Shown piece by piece: positions 54,787 to 63,355 of a stretch of 64,000 bases of DNA; position 1 is the stretch's first letter, and each line of letters opens with the position of its first letter. The DNA comes from Syntrophales bacterium (lineage in GTDB: Bacteria > Desulfobacterota > Syntrophia > Syntrophales > UBA8958): positions 1 through 64,000 of the forward strand of contig JAOAFE010000004.1 in the NCBI GenBank assembly GCA_026416455.1, in the 5' to 3' direction. The notes beneath the pieces were generated by a model. The model did no database searches. It was not told the DNA's origin and worked only from the letters and a program-made list of their open reading frames with translations. Made by a program: the position numbers and the translations under genes.

Positions 54787-55599
54787 ATGAAATCAAGGCG
54801 CGGCGAGCCAAAAGTTTTTACATCACGGGCCCTCGAGGAGAGGAGGGCGGAACTACAAGTAGAGGACATACACCTTCATTTTGGGGGCGTAAAAGCCCTA
54901 AATGGAGTAAGTCTGAAAGTAAAAACAGGGGAAATTTTAGCCGTAATAGGGCCCAACGGCGCCGGCAAGACAAGCCTGATGAATTGTATTACCGGCTTTT
55001 ATCGTCCCGACCGTGGAAAAATTATTTTTAACGGTCGGGACATCACAAGACTTAAGCCCCACCATTTAGTTCCTCTCGGTATCGGTCGTACCTTTCAAAA
55101 TATCGAATTGTTTCCAGGTATGACCGTCCTCGCCAATCTTATGCTGGCTCGCCATATACACACTCGATACAGTTTTGGCCGGGCTCTTTTCTTTTCTCCG
55201 ACTGTAAAAAAAGAAGAAATCACCCATCGGGAAATAATTGAGGATATCATCGACTTTTTAGAACTTCAGCCTATTAGAAAAAAACCGGTAGGCTCTCTCC
55301 CTTATGGCCTTATGAAGAGAGTGGAGCTAGGTCGCGCCCTCGCCCTAGAGCCGAAATTACTCGTTTTAGACGAGCCGTTTGCGGGCATGACTTTCGAAGA
55401 AAAAGAAGACATGGTTCGGTTTATTCGGGAAATGAACGAGGGATGGGGGCAAACCATGATCCTGGTGGAGCACGATATGGCCGTGGTCATGAGCCTATCG
55501 CACCGCATCGTCGTTCTTAATTTCGGAGAAAAACTGGCTGAAGGTGTACCGGAGGAGATAAAAAATAACGAAGAGGTTATCCATGCCTACCTCGGCTGA
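54787..55599 (+). CDS. livG: Liv-type ABC transporter ATP-binding protein (LivG-like)
   Basis: The 270-aa ATPase has Walker A GPNGAGKTS and the LivG-typical FNGRDITRLKPHHLVPLGIGRTFQNIELFPGMTVL. The signature region is SLPYGLMKRVELGRALALEPKLLVLDEPFAGM (LPYGLMKRVE replaces the usual LSGGQ-type signature, as often in LivG), and the H-loop is LVEHDM. It starts 4 bp after the binding protein and overlaps the acyl-CoA synthetase gene by 17 bp. Confidence 0.9.
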   Translation: MKSRRGEPKVFTSRALEERRAELQVEDIHLHFGGVKALNGVSLKVKTGEILAVIGPNGAGKTSLMNCITGFYRPDRGKIIFNGRDITRLKPHHLVPLGIGRTFQNIELFPGMTVLANLMLARHIHTRYSFGRALFFSPTVKKEEITHREIIEDIIDFLELQPIRKKPVGSLPYGLMKRVELGRALALEPKLLVLDEPFAGMTFEEKEDMVRFIREMNEGWGQTMILVEHDMAVVMSLSHRIVVLNFGEKLAEGVPEEIKNNEEVIHAYLG

Positions 55600-57505
55600 T
55601 CGCGTTCAGACGATACCTCAAATGTTGAAAATCCAGGCCGAAGAATTAGGCAATAGTTATGTCGCAATCCGCGAAAAAGCCTTCGGTCGATGGGAAACCT
55701 ACACGTGGAAAGAGTATTTCCAACATGTAAAGGAGATCGCCCTTGGGCTTTGTACCCTAGGAGTAAAAAGACAAGAGCCCATCGTTATTATTATGGACAA
55801 CCACGCCGAATGGCTGTTCGCCGAAATGGCGACGATGGTATTGGGTGGGGGCAGTTTAAATTTATTTACTACCTCTATTCCCGATGAACTGGCTTTCGCT
55901 ATCAATCGGATCAATCCACCCGTCATCTTTGCCCAAGACCAGGAACAGGTGGATAAATTATTGGAAATTAAAAATAAAATCCCGGGAGTGAAAAGAATCG
56001 TCTACATAGATCCGACGGGCATGAGATCTTATCGAAATGATTCGTGGTTAATTAGCTTTAACGAGTTAAAAGAAAGAGGGAAAGATTTAGAAAGGGCAGA
56101 GCCGGATCGATTTTCTAACGAGCTGGCCCGAGGAAGAGGCACTGATATTGCGGTCTATATACAGACCTCGGGAACAACGGGTATCTCGAAGCTCGCCATG
56201 TTGACTCATCGAGGACTCTTAGAGATGGGCCGGATCTGGACGAATTACCTTCACATAAAGCCTGGAGAGAACTGGTTTTCCATGTCTCCCCCCGCCTGGA
56301 TTGTAGATCAAATGTGGGGTTTTGGGGTCGCACCCACTTCGGGTATGACGATGAACTTTCCCGAAATGCCCTCAACCGTAATGGAAGACTTCCGTGAAAT
56401 CGGCCCCAATATAATAATTACTTCCTCTCGTTTTTGGGAAGATATGGCTTCACGGATCAGGGTCAAAATAGCCGATTCCGCCTGGATTAACAGAAAGGTT
56501 TTTCACTGGGCGGAACAGGTAGGACGCACATATGTGGATTATAAATTTAGAAGATCACAACCTCCGGGTCAGCTTAAATTATTGTATCAATTAGCAAAAA
56601 TCATCGTTTACCAACCCTTGCTCGATCGTATTGGCTGTCTTCATATGCGCTGCGCTTTGACGGGGGGGCATCCCATCAGTCCGGACGTAATAAAGTTCTT
56701 TCAGGCCGTTGGGCTGAATCTAAAGCAATGCTACGGTTTGACGGAGGCCGGTGGCATTTTCCAAGTCCAACCGGACGATGAGGTTAAGGTCGAAACTGTA
56801 GGCAAGACCCTGCCGGGCTTCGAGATTAAATTATCCGAGGAACAGGAAGTTTTGGTTAAAAGTAACACGTTGATTGCAGGTTATTTCAACGATTTTCGGG
56901 CTACTGCTGCCGCCTTTCAGGATGGATGGCTAAAAACGGGTGATGCTGGTTACATTGACGACGACGGACATCTGATTATCATTGGGCGGAAAGAGGATAT
57001 TATCCGAGATAAAATGGGCCACGCCTTTTCCCCTGACTTTGTCGAAACACGTCTTAAATTCAGCCCCTACATCAAAGAGGCGGTGGTTTTCGGCGAGGGC
57101 AGACCTTACATAACCGCCCTGATCAACATTGATATGGAAAACGTCGGAAGTTGGGCAGAAGAACGGCTCATACCTTACACGACTTACCTGGACCTGTCTC
57201 AGCAACCGGCGGTGGCCAAACTCATTAAAGAAGAGGTACGGCAGGTTAACACTCAAATACCGGACATCATGAAGATTAGAAAATTCATCCTCCTTTACAA
57301 GCTATTGGACGCCGACGATGAAGAGCTGACCAGAACGGGGAAGGTAAGGAGACGATTTGTTTACGGTGTATATTTAGACATGATAGAGGCCATGTATCAG
57401 GGGAAAGAAGATATCGAGGTCACGGGGAAAATAAGATATCGGGATGGACGGGTTGGAGAAATTACGACCCGGGTGCGTATCATAGATGTTTATGGGGAGG
57501 AATAG
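55583..57505 (+). CDS. Long-chain-type AMP-dependent acyl-CoA synthetase in the Liv operon
   Basis: The 640-aa ANL ligase has the phosphate-binding motif IQTSGTTGISKLAMLTHRGL and the block QCYGLTEAGGIFQVQP. GWLKTGDAGYIDDDGHLIIIGRKEDIIRDKMGHAFSP follows. The RTGKVRRRF segment occupies the place of the catalytic-Lys region. It resembles the FadD15-like ligases that in deltaproteobacteria lie within Liv-type operons. It overlaps livG by 17 bp and ends directly at the livH start codon, so it is a true operon member. It probably converts the imported acid to its CoA thioester. Confidence 0.9.
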   Translation: MPTSADRVQTIPQMLKIQAEELGNSYVAIREKAFGRWETYTWKEYFQHVKEIALGLCTLGVKRQEPIVIIMDNHAEWLFAEMATMVLGGGSLNLFTTSIPDELAFAINRINPPVIFAQDQEQVDKLLEIKNKIPGVKRIVYIDPTGMRSYRNDSWLISFNELKERGKDLERAEPDRFSNELARGRGTDIAVYIQTSGTTGISKLAMLTHRGLLEMGRIWTNYLHIKPGENWFSMSPPAWIVDQMWGFGVAPTSGMTMNFPEMPSTVMEDFREIGPNIIITSSRFWEDMASRIRVKIADSAWINRKVFHWAEQVGRTYVDYKFRRSQPPGQLKLLYQLAKIIVYQPLLDRIGCLHMRCALTGGHPISPDVIKFFQAVGLNLKQCYGLTEAGGIFQVQPDDEVKVETVGKTLPGFEIKLSEEQEVLVKSNTLIAGYFNDFRATAAAFQDGWLKTGDAGYIDDDGHLIIIGRKEDIIRDKMGHAFSPDFVETRLKFSPYIKEAVVFGEGRPYITALINIDMENVGSWAEERLIPYTTYLDLSQQPAVAKLIKEEVRQVNTQIPDIMKIRKFILLYKLLDADDEELTRTGKVRRRFVYGVYLDMIEAMYQGKEDIEVTGKIRYRDGRVGEITTRVRIIDVYGEE

Positions 57506-58384
57506 ATGGAATTTTTTTGGCAGCTGATGATCAACGGCCTAAGCTTAGGCTTTCTCTACGGAATTTCTGCCATGGGATTTGTTATGATCTATAAATCTTC
57601 TAGTGTTTTGAACTTTGCCCACGGGGAGCTATTGGCCCTGGGGGCCTATATCTTTCTTGCCTTTATGATGTGGTTCAAGATACCCGCCATCCCCGCTTTC
57701 ATTATTACCCTGGTCTTATGCTTCGCCTTTGGTTTTCTCGTAGAGAGGGTATTCCTCCGCCCTTTAATAGGCGAGCCTCTGATCTTCGTTATCATGCTTA
57801 CAGTTGGCTTAGCTTCCATGATGAAAGGAGCTATTCTTCTGCTCTGGGGAGGGAACCTCTATACTTATCCGGAATTCATTCCGCAAACATTAACTTTAAG
57901 CCTGGGAGGGGTAAATATTCAACCCGTTTATAACGTGTCTTTCATGCTGGGTGTTGTGTTCTTGCTCATCTTTGGATTCTTTTTCAAATACACATCCCAA
58001 GGGATTTTCATGCGTTCTGTGGCGGATAACCAGCGGGCGGCCCTTTCTTTGGGGGTCAACGTAAGGAGAATCTTTGCCCTTTCCTGGGCGATTGCAGCCC
58101 TTGTGGCCGGTATGAGCGGGATTGTTCTAGGCGTCATCAACGGAATTAATGTGCATGAGTTGAGTGCCATTGGTCTTAAGGTATTTCCTGTCGTTATACT
58201 CGGGGGACTAGACAGTATTGCTGGGGCCATAGTCGGTGGTGTGATCATCGGTGTTCTCGAGTCATTCACTGGCGGCTACCTCACTCCCTCATTGAGGGAT
58301 GTGGTTCCCTATATAATCCTGGTCGGCATTTTAATGGTAAAACCCTATGGATTATTCGGGCAGGTGGAGATAGAAAGGGTATAA
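57506..58384 (+). CDS. livH: Liv-type ABC transporter permease (LivH-like)
   Basis: The 292-aa inner-membrane permease has about eight hydrophobic helices. It carries the LivH motifs LSLGFLYGISAMGFVMIYKSSSVLNFAHGELLALGAY and, near the end, VVILGGLDSIAGAIVGGVIIGVLE. Its ATG follows the preceding TAG without a gap. It pairs with the LivM-like protein 2 bp downstream. Confidence 0.94.
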   Translation: MEFFWQLMINGLSLGFLYGISAMGFVMIYKSSSVLNFAHGELLALGAYIFLAFMMWFKIPAIPAFIITLVLCFAFGFLVERVFLRPLIGEPLIFVIMLTVGLASMMKGAILLLWGGNLYTYPEFIPQTLTLSLGGVNIQPVYNVSFMLGVVFLLIFGFFFKYTSQGIFMRSVADNQRAALSLGVNVRRIFALSWAIAALVAGMSGIVLGVINGINVHELSAIGLKVFPVVILGGLDSIAGAIVGGVIIGVLESFTGGYLTPSLRDVVPYIILVGILMVKPYGLFGQVEIERV

Positions 58385-58386
58385 AG

Positions 58387-59457
58387 ATGAGGGCACTCAA
58401 ATTTCGACGCTGTGGGAACTTTCATGAATCCTACCGGGAAGAGTTAAATGTTTTTGAAACCGACTTTGGCCGTTTCTGGGTCGTGATCGGATTTTTTTTC
58501 GTGTTTCTTATTCTACCATTCGTTGCCACACCGTATGTGCTTTATTTAGTAACCAATATTGCTATTTACGCTATTGCGGTCATTGGACTTAATATTCTCA
58601 CCGGATACACGGGTCAGATTTCTCTAGGTCACGGGGCTTTCTTCGGCGTAGGGGCCTATGCCGCAGCCATCATGGCAACCCGTTTTCATATGCCTTTCTT
58701 ACTTTCCGTATTTGCGGGCGGGCTTATAACGGCTACCGTCGGGCTCGTCTTTGGTCTTCCGTCTAGCCGGCTCAAGGGGCTTTATCTGGCCATCGCTACT
58801 CTGGCTGGCCAGTTCATCATCGAATATGTCCTAATCCATTGGGAAGAAGTAACGATGGGGACGATGGGAATTAACCTACCACGCCCCACCATTTTTGGCG
58901 TTGATGTGGGCGGGGACGTTAAATTCTATTTTATTGCCTTTATATTCCTATTTTTCTTTCTCTGGATGGCCGTCAACCTGATGAGAACCAGGTATGGGAG
59001 GGCTTTTATTGCAATTAGAGATAACGATCGTGCGGCGGAAGGAATGGGCATTCCTATTTTCCCATATAAATTGTTGTCCTTTGCGGTTAGTTCTTTTTAT
59101 GCCGGGGTGGCGGGTGCTCTCTGGGCGTTCTTCACCATGACCATAACAACCGAGCCCTTTAATCTTGGTTTATCCGTGGAATTCATAGCCATGGTTATCA
59201 TAGGTGGTATGGGGAATATGTCGGGTGCCATCTTCGGCACCGTCTTCATTTCTCTTTTGAATGAAGGCTTACGATTGATGGCCGATATTCTTATAAACGC
59301 GAGGATTTTTGATCAGGCGGCCCTTACCATGGCCCCGTTGAAGGAATTTGCTTTTGGCCTCGCCATTGTCTTGTTTATATTAATTGAGCCACGAGGTCTG
59401 GCGGAGGTATGGAGAATAGTGAGGTCTAACTTCCGGCTCTGGCCTTTTTCCTATTGA
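58387..59457 (+). CDS. livM: Liv-type ABC transporter permease (LivM-like)
   Basis: The 356-aa permease has a cytosolic N-terminus of about 35 residues. Helices follow with the LivM motifs AVIGLNILTGYTGQISLGHGAFFGVGAYAAA and FIAIRDNDRAAEGMGIPIFPYKLLSFAVSSFYAGVAGAL. IIGGMGNMSGAIFGTVFIS comes near the end. It is the second subunit of the membrane channel with LivH. Confidence 0.94.
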   Translation: MRALKFRRCGNFHESYREELNVFETDFGRFWVVIGFFFVFLILPFVATPYVLYLVTNIAIYAIAVIGLNILTGYTGQISLGHGAFFGVGAYAAAIMATRFHMPFLLSVFAGGLITATVGLVFGLPSSRLKGLYLAIATLAGQFIIEYVLIHWEEVTMGTMGINLPRPTIFGVDVGGDVKFYFIAFIFLFFFLWMAVNLMRTRYGRAFIAIRDNDRAAEGMGIPIFPYKLLSFAVSSFYAGVAGALWAFFTMTITTEPFNLGLSVEFIAMVIIGGMGNMSGAIFGTVFISLLNEGLRLMADILINARIFDQAALTMAPLKEFAFGLAIVLFILIEPRGLAEVWRIVRSNFRLWPFSY

Positions 59458-59473
59458 GGAGGATAAGTCTTTC

Positions 59474-60265
59474 ATGCTTTTGCTCATCAATAACATATCC
59501 GTCGTCTACTCCGATGTTATTCAAGTCCTGAAAGGGGTCTCCCTATCCATCGAGGAGCATAACATTGTGTCTCTTTTAGGCAGTAACGGGGCCGGAAAAA
59601 CGACAACCCTTAAGGCAGTCTCAGGCCTTCTGAAACCGGAGAATGGGAAGGTAACAGATGGAGAAATTATATTTCAGGGCGAAAAAATCCATAATAAAGC
59701 TCCAGAAGAAATTACTCGATTAGGCATCATCCAGGTTCTCGAAGGAAGACAACCCTTTAAGTATCTAACGGTAGAAGAAAATTTACGCGTCGGCACCGCG
59801 ACGAGACCAGGTCAGTCGTTTAAAGATGACTTGGAGCTCGTTTATCACTATTTTCCCGCTTTAAAGACGCGAAGAAAAATGAAAGCAGGATACTGTAGTG
59901 GCGGAGAGTTGCAGATGCTGGTCATCGGACGGGCCTTAATGGCTCATCCCAAACTTCTCCTCTTGGATGAACCGTCTCTGGGACTCGCCCCCCTAGTCGT
60001 AAGAGAGATCTTTCAAATCATCAAGCGCATCAATGAAGAACAAAAGACGACTATAATCCTGGTTGAGCAAAACGCCAATATGGCACTCCAGATCGCCCAT
60101 TATGGATACGTAATGGAAAATGGACGCATCGTAATGGAGGGTAGGGCTAATGAGCTGAGAGAAAATCCCGATATAAAAGAATTCTACCTAGGCCTTGCCC
60201 CTGATGGCGAGGGACATTCGTATACAGATGTCAAGGCGTACCGACGCCGAAAGAGATGGCTGTAG
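59474..60265 (+). CDS. livF: Liv-type ABC transporter ATP-binding protein (LivF-like)
   Basis: The 263-aa ATPase has Walker A GSNGAGKTT, the Q-loop region GIIQVLEGRQPFKYLTVEENL, signature YCSGGELQMLVIGRALMAHPKLLLLDEPSLGLAP, and H-loop LVEQNA. GAGGAGG precedes the ATG. It is the last gene of the operon and ends 6 bp from the convergent recJ gene; I saw no clear terminator between them. Confidence 0.93.
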   Translation: MLLLINNISVVYSDVIQVLKGVSLSIEEHNIVSLLGSNGAGKTTTLKAVSGLLKPENGKVTDGEIIFQGEKIHNKAPEEITRLGIIQVLEGRQPFKYLTVEENLRVGTATRPGQSFKDDLELVYHYFPALKTRRKMKAGYCSGGELQMLVIGRALMAHPKLLLLDEPSLGLAPLVVREIFQIIKRINEEQKTTIILVEQNANMALQIAHYGYVMENGRIVMEGRANELRENPDIKEFYLGLAPDGEGHSYTDVKAYRRRKRWL

Positions 60266-60271
60266 TGACAC

Positions 60272-62011
60272 TTAAACGTCCGTGAGGGACAGATCTCTTA
60301 ACATAAGTTGCACTTCAGAAAAACCATTCCACTCATTGAGTTGAGGAGTAAAAGCAATATCAGAACACCCTTCGCTAACTAGGGAATACAGTTCGCCTTG
60401 GTTGAACCAGATGGAGTTACATACTGTGCTATCGTCTTTTATCTTCAAGCGAAGATGATTGCCGCCCACTACGTTTATGTCCATAATACTCACGCCGTGA
60501 GCACATAGGATCGGTTCTGGGTTTCCCTGTCCGAAAGGCGCCAGAAGCTTGACTTGCTCTATAAAATCCCACGTAAGTTCGCTTAACCGACAGGAGGCAT
60601 CGATATACGTCTGGGGCCCCGATAGAGTATCACCCATGTTCTCCTCTATCACTTCTTCTAATAGACGTGAAAAAGCTTCCAAATTTTCTTCTCGAATAGA
60701 TATTCCCGCAGCGTACTGATGTCCCCCGAAAGTGATCAGTAAAGGGGAACAACGCTTGAGTCCCTCATATAAATTAAAATCAGCAACGCTCCGACCGGAG
60801 CCTTTACCGATGCCATCCCGCAAGCTGATGAGGATAGCGGGACGACCAAATTTATCGACCAATCGCGAGGCAACTATCCCGATAATACCAGGATGCCAGT
60901 GGGGAGACGCCAAAACAAGGCTTTTTTTCCGATGAAAGTCCCTCATGCGACTAACTTCTACGAAAATTTCTTCTAGTATCTCTCTTTCCATAGTCTGACG
61001 CTGGCGATTGTATATCTCAAGCTTTCGGGCCAGCTCTAAGGCCAGGGAGTAATCTTCTGCCAGCAACAACTCCACGGCATCACGAGCCGAACCTACACGA
61101 CCGGCGGCATTAATTCGTGGGATGAGTCCAAACGAAGCCCGATTCGCATCTATCACTTGATTATCTAAACCCGAAATCTCTTTTAAGGCCTTAATTCCTA
61201 CCCGACGTCCCTCCGTTAAGAGATTCAATCCAATTTTGACTATGATACGATTCTCATCCGTGAGTGGGCAGATATCACCGATGGTGCCCAGAGCCACTAA
61301 ATCCAAATATTCTTTTAGATTAGGGTACCGTCCATGGGACCAAAACCCCGACGATCTTAATTTCCCTCTCAAGGCGATGAGAAAATTAAAGGCAATACCG
61401 ACGGCGGCTAGATTTTTGAACGGAAAACGGCAAGAGAATTGTTTAGGGTTGATTACAGCAATCGCGGGAGGAAGATGAGGGGGTACTTCGTGATGATCTA
61501 GGACGATAACGTCCAGGCCTAATGTACGGGCATAAGAAATGGCTTCTAAATCTGAAATACCGCAATCTACCGTTATAACCAGACTACCTCCCTCCGAGTG
61601 GAAACGCTCGAGAACGCTCTTATTTAGTCCATACCCTTCATCGATGCGATCGGGTATATAATACTCTACATGCGTTCCCAAATCTCGAAGGAATTTATAA
61701 AGAACCGCCACGCCCGTAATACCATCCGCATCATAATCTCCGTAGATTAGTATTTTTTCTTTATTGTAGACAGCGCGGATAACCCTTTCTGTTCCGCCTT
61801 TCATGCCCTCCATCGAAAGGGGTGAATGCAAATCATATAGGGAGGGATTTAAAAATTTTCGTGCTTGTTCCAGCTCCACAATGCCGCGACGAGCCAAAAT
61901 GGATGATAGTACCGGGTGCAACTTTAATTCGTTTTTCAGAACTTCTTCCCAATCCGGCTTCTCGTCCCTAAATTTCCAGATGGTAAGGGGTAAGGATAAG
62001 GGTTTTGTCAC
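60272..62011 (-). CDS. recJ: Single-stranded-DNA-specific exonuclease RecJ
   Basis: The protein is about 579 aa from the GTG at 62011. The DHH phosphoesterase motifs are ILIYGDYDADGITG, VITVDCGISD and VIVLDHHEVP. The DHHA1 region has ASPHWHPGIIGIVASRLVDKFGRPAI and GGHQYAAGISI, and a C-terminal OB-like part follows. RecJ degrades 5' single-stranded ends in recombination and mismatch repair. The ORF track start (62101) runs across the divergent DUF4911 gene, so a later start such as this GTG, or the TTG at 62029, is more likely; it is not settled. Confidence 0.94.
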   Translation of the reverse strand: MTKPLSLPLTIWKFRDEKPDWEEVLKNELKLHPVLSSILARRGIVELEQARKFLNPSLYDLHSPLSMEGMKGGTERVIRAVYNKEKILIYGDYDADGITGVAVLYKFLRDLGTHVEYYIPDRIDEGYGLNKSVLERFHSEGGSLVITVDCGISDLEAISYARTLGLDVIVLDHHEVPPHLPPAIAVINPKQFSCRFPFKNLAAVGIAFNFLIALRGKLRSSGFWSHGRYPNLKEYLDLVALGTIGDICPLTDENRIIVKIGLNLLTEGRRVGIKALKEISGLDNQVIDANRASFGLIPRINAAGRVGSARDAVELLLAEDYSLALELARKLEIYNRQRQTMEREILEEIFVEVSRMRDFHRKKSLVLASPHWHPGIIGIVASRLVDKFGRPAILISLRDGIGKGSGRSVADFNLYEGLKRCSPLLITFGGHQYAAGISIREENLEAFSRLLEEVIEENMGDTLSGPQTYIDASCRLSELTWDFIEQVKLLAPFGQGNPEPILCAHGVSIMDINVVGGNHLRLKIKDDSTVCNSIWFNQGELYSLVSEGCSDIAFTPQLNEWNGFSEVQLMLRDLSLTDV

Positions 62012-62061
62012 GGCATATACGATCCCCAACCGAAGGGTTTCTTTTTTTTCTTCGATGTGGG

Positions 62062-62067
62062 TATAAT
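62062..62067 (+). promoter_or_regulatory. -10 element TATAAT just before the DUF4911 gene
   Basis: A perfect TATAAT ends 6 bases before the ATG at 62074, so a transcript from it would begin at or very near the start codon (leaderless). The -35 region is poor. Confidence 0.35.
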
Positions 62068-62073
62068 AAAGGC

Positions 62074-62295
62074 ATGATGAAGTCAAGATTAAAACTGCCA
62101 CGTAGGATGATGGCCTATTTTCAATTAATCTTGGAAAGCTATGAAGGCATCTTTGCCGTCACTACGGAAGATGCCGACGCAGGGATTATGATCGTTACCG
62201 TGCCTCCCGGGCTGTGCGAAGACGGGGACACTATTTTACGGGAATTGAGAAAAGAAATTCCTTACGAAGACGTGTCTTTAAACGTTGAAAGGTGA
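62074..62295 (+). CDS. DUF4911 family protein
   Basis: The 73-aa protein has MMAYFQLILESYEGIFAVTTEDADAGIMIVTVPPGLCEDGDTIL, matching the short DUF4911 family that occurs mainly in deltaproteobacteria. The function is unknown. The ATG at 62074 is chosen; the track start at 62005 would lie upstream of the only -10 element and within recJ. No Shine-Dalgarno is visible, in line with leaderless translation. It is 6 bp upstream of the next gene. Confidence 0.75.
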   Translation: MMKSRLKLPRRMMAYFQLILESYEGIFAVTTEDADAGIMIVTVPPGLCEDGDTILRELRKEIPYEDVSLNVER

Positions 62296-62301
62296 TGTAT
62301 C

Positions 62302-63099
62302 ATGCTGATGCTTACTCACTCCTGGCTTTTGGCCCATTATTTGGGAAGGGAAAGGTATAACCGAGAATTCCAAGATCTTTACGTGTACAACATCTGTCCT
62401 GATTTTTTGCCTGCCAGCTCCGACTTTAATTCTCGGATGACACACGGCGTATCCAGATTTCGCTCTATACCGAAAGAATTCAATGCGACCCATTTTATCG
62501 TCTTCCATTTAATGGTGGACGACATATCACACTACGGGCTTATCAAACCCCTGCCGGACGAAGACTTTAATCCCGATGCCAGGGGTTATTCCTATCTAAA
62601 AGGCACTCCTCTGCGAGAGCCTCTTATGGAATTCTACCGTATGTATGGAAATCCCATAGATCTGGCTACGGCGTCATATCAATCTCACATGATTATTGAG
62701 ATGACATTTGATCTTGCCCTTTACTGGGGAAATCAGGAGGAGAGTCATTATCTACTTAACCATATGTGTGAGGCCTTTCGGTGTGTTTCGCAAGAAAGAA
62801 GTGAAGGCTTTGCCCGAACCGTTGGGTGGTTTTATGATGTAAACCCGCGCTCCGTATTGGATGCCCTTGATCGTTGCAATCATTTCTACGATCAGGGTAA
62901 TATGGTGAAATTTATGTCCCTCGAGGGGCGTGTTAATACCTTTTTGCGCAAATTTGCGCCCGTTATGAATTCATCCGTCCCGCGCAAAAAATTGGCTTCC
63001 ATCATGGAGGAGGGTATAACTCTCGTTCGGAATTTTACAGAATTCCTTTCCCCCACCCTCAGAGCGATACAAAGTGCCGGATTTTCACCCTTCGATTGA
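62302..63099 (+). CDS. Uncharacterised protein with conserved-looking His/Asp cluster
   Basis: The 265-aa soluble, mainly helical protein has LTHSWLLAHYLGRERY, NICPDFLPASSDF, RMTHGVSRF and ATHFIVFHLMVDDISHYG in its first 95 residues. The His/Asp distribution recalls metal-dependent hydrolases of helical folds (HD or zinc phospholipase C type), but I do not recognise the family and assign no function. AAAGGTG lies about eight bases before the ATG. It probably shares a transcript with the DUF4911 gene and ends 3 bp from convergent rpmB. Confidence 0.6.
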   Translation: MLMLTHSWLLAHYLGRERYNREFQDLYVYNICPDFLPASSDFNSRMTHGVSRFRSIPKEFNATHFIVFHLMVDDISHYGLIKPLPDEDFNPDARGYSYLKGTPLREPLMEFYRMYGNPIDLATASYQSHMIIEMTFDLALYWGNQEESHYLLNHMCEAFRCVSQERSEGFARTVGWFYDVNPRSVLDALDRCNHFYDQGNMVKFMSLEGRVNTFLRKFAPVMNSSVPRKKLASIMEEGITLVRNFTEFLSPTLRAIQSAGFSPFD

Positions 63100-63102
63100 C
63101 GG

Positions 63103-63303
63103 TTACTTCACGGCTTTTTTGACCGCACCCGACCGGAGACAGCGGGTACAGATTTTTACTCTCTTCGTGGCGCCGGAAAACTCATCGACGCATCTGATCT
63201 TATGGAGATTGGGATACCAAACCCTCTTTGTTTTATTATTGGCATGGCTTACGTTGTGGCCTATGGTCGGTTTCTTCCCGCAGATTTCACATGTTCTAGC
63301 CAT
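63103..63303 (-). CDS. rpmB: 50S ribosomal protein L28
   Basis: The 66-aa protein begins [32 protein letters not shown], the standard L28 N-terminus, and carries two CxxC pairs (CEIC, CTRC), so it is the zinc-binding (C+) form. AGGAGGT precedes the ATG by five bases. It stands alone here, without rpmG. Confidence 0.96.
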   Translation of the reverse strand: MARTCEICGKKPTIGHNVSHANNKTKRVWYPNLHKIRCVDEFSGATKRVKICTRCLRSGAVKKAVK

Positions 63304-63355
63304 ACGTTACCTCCTCGGCGATTCAGAAATGGAGCTTTGCCCTCTACAATATTTT

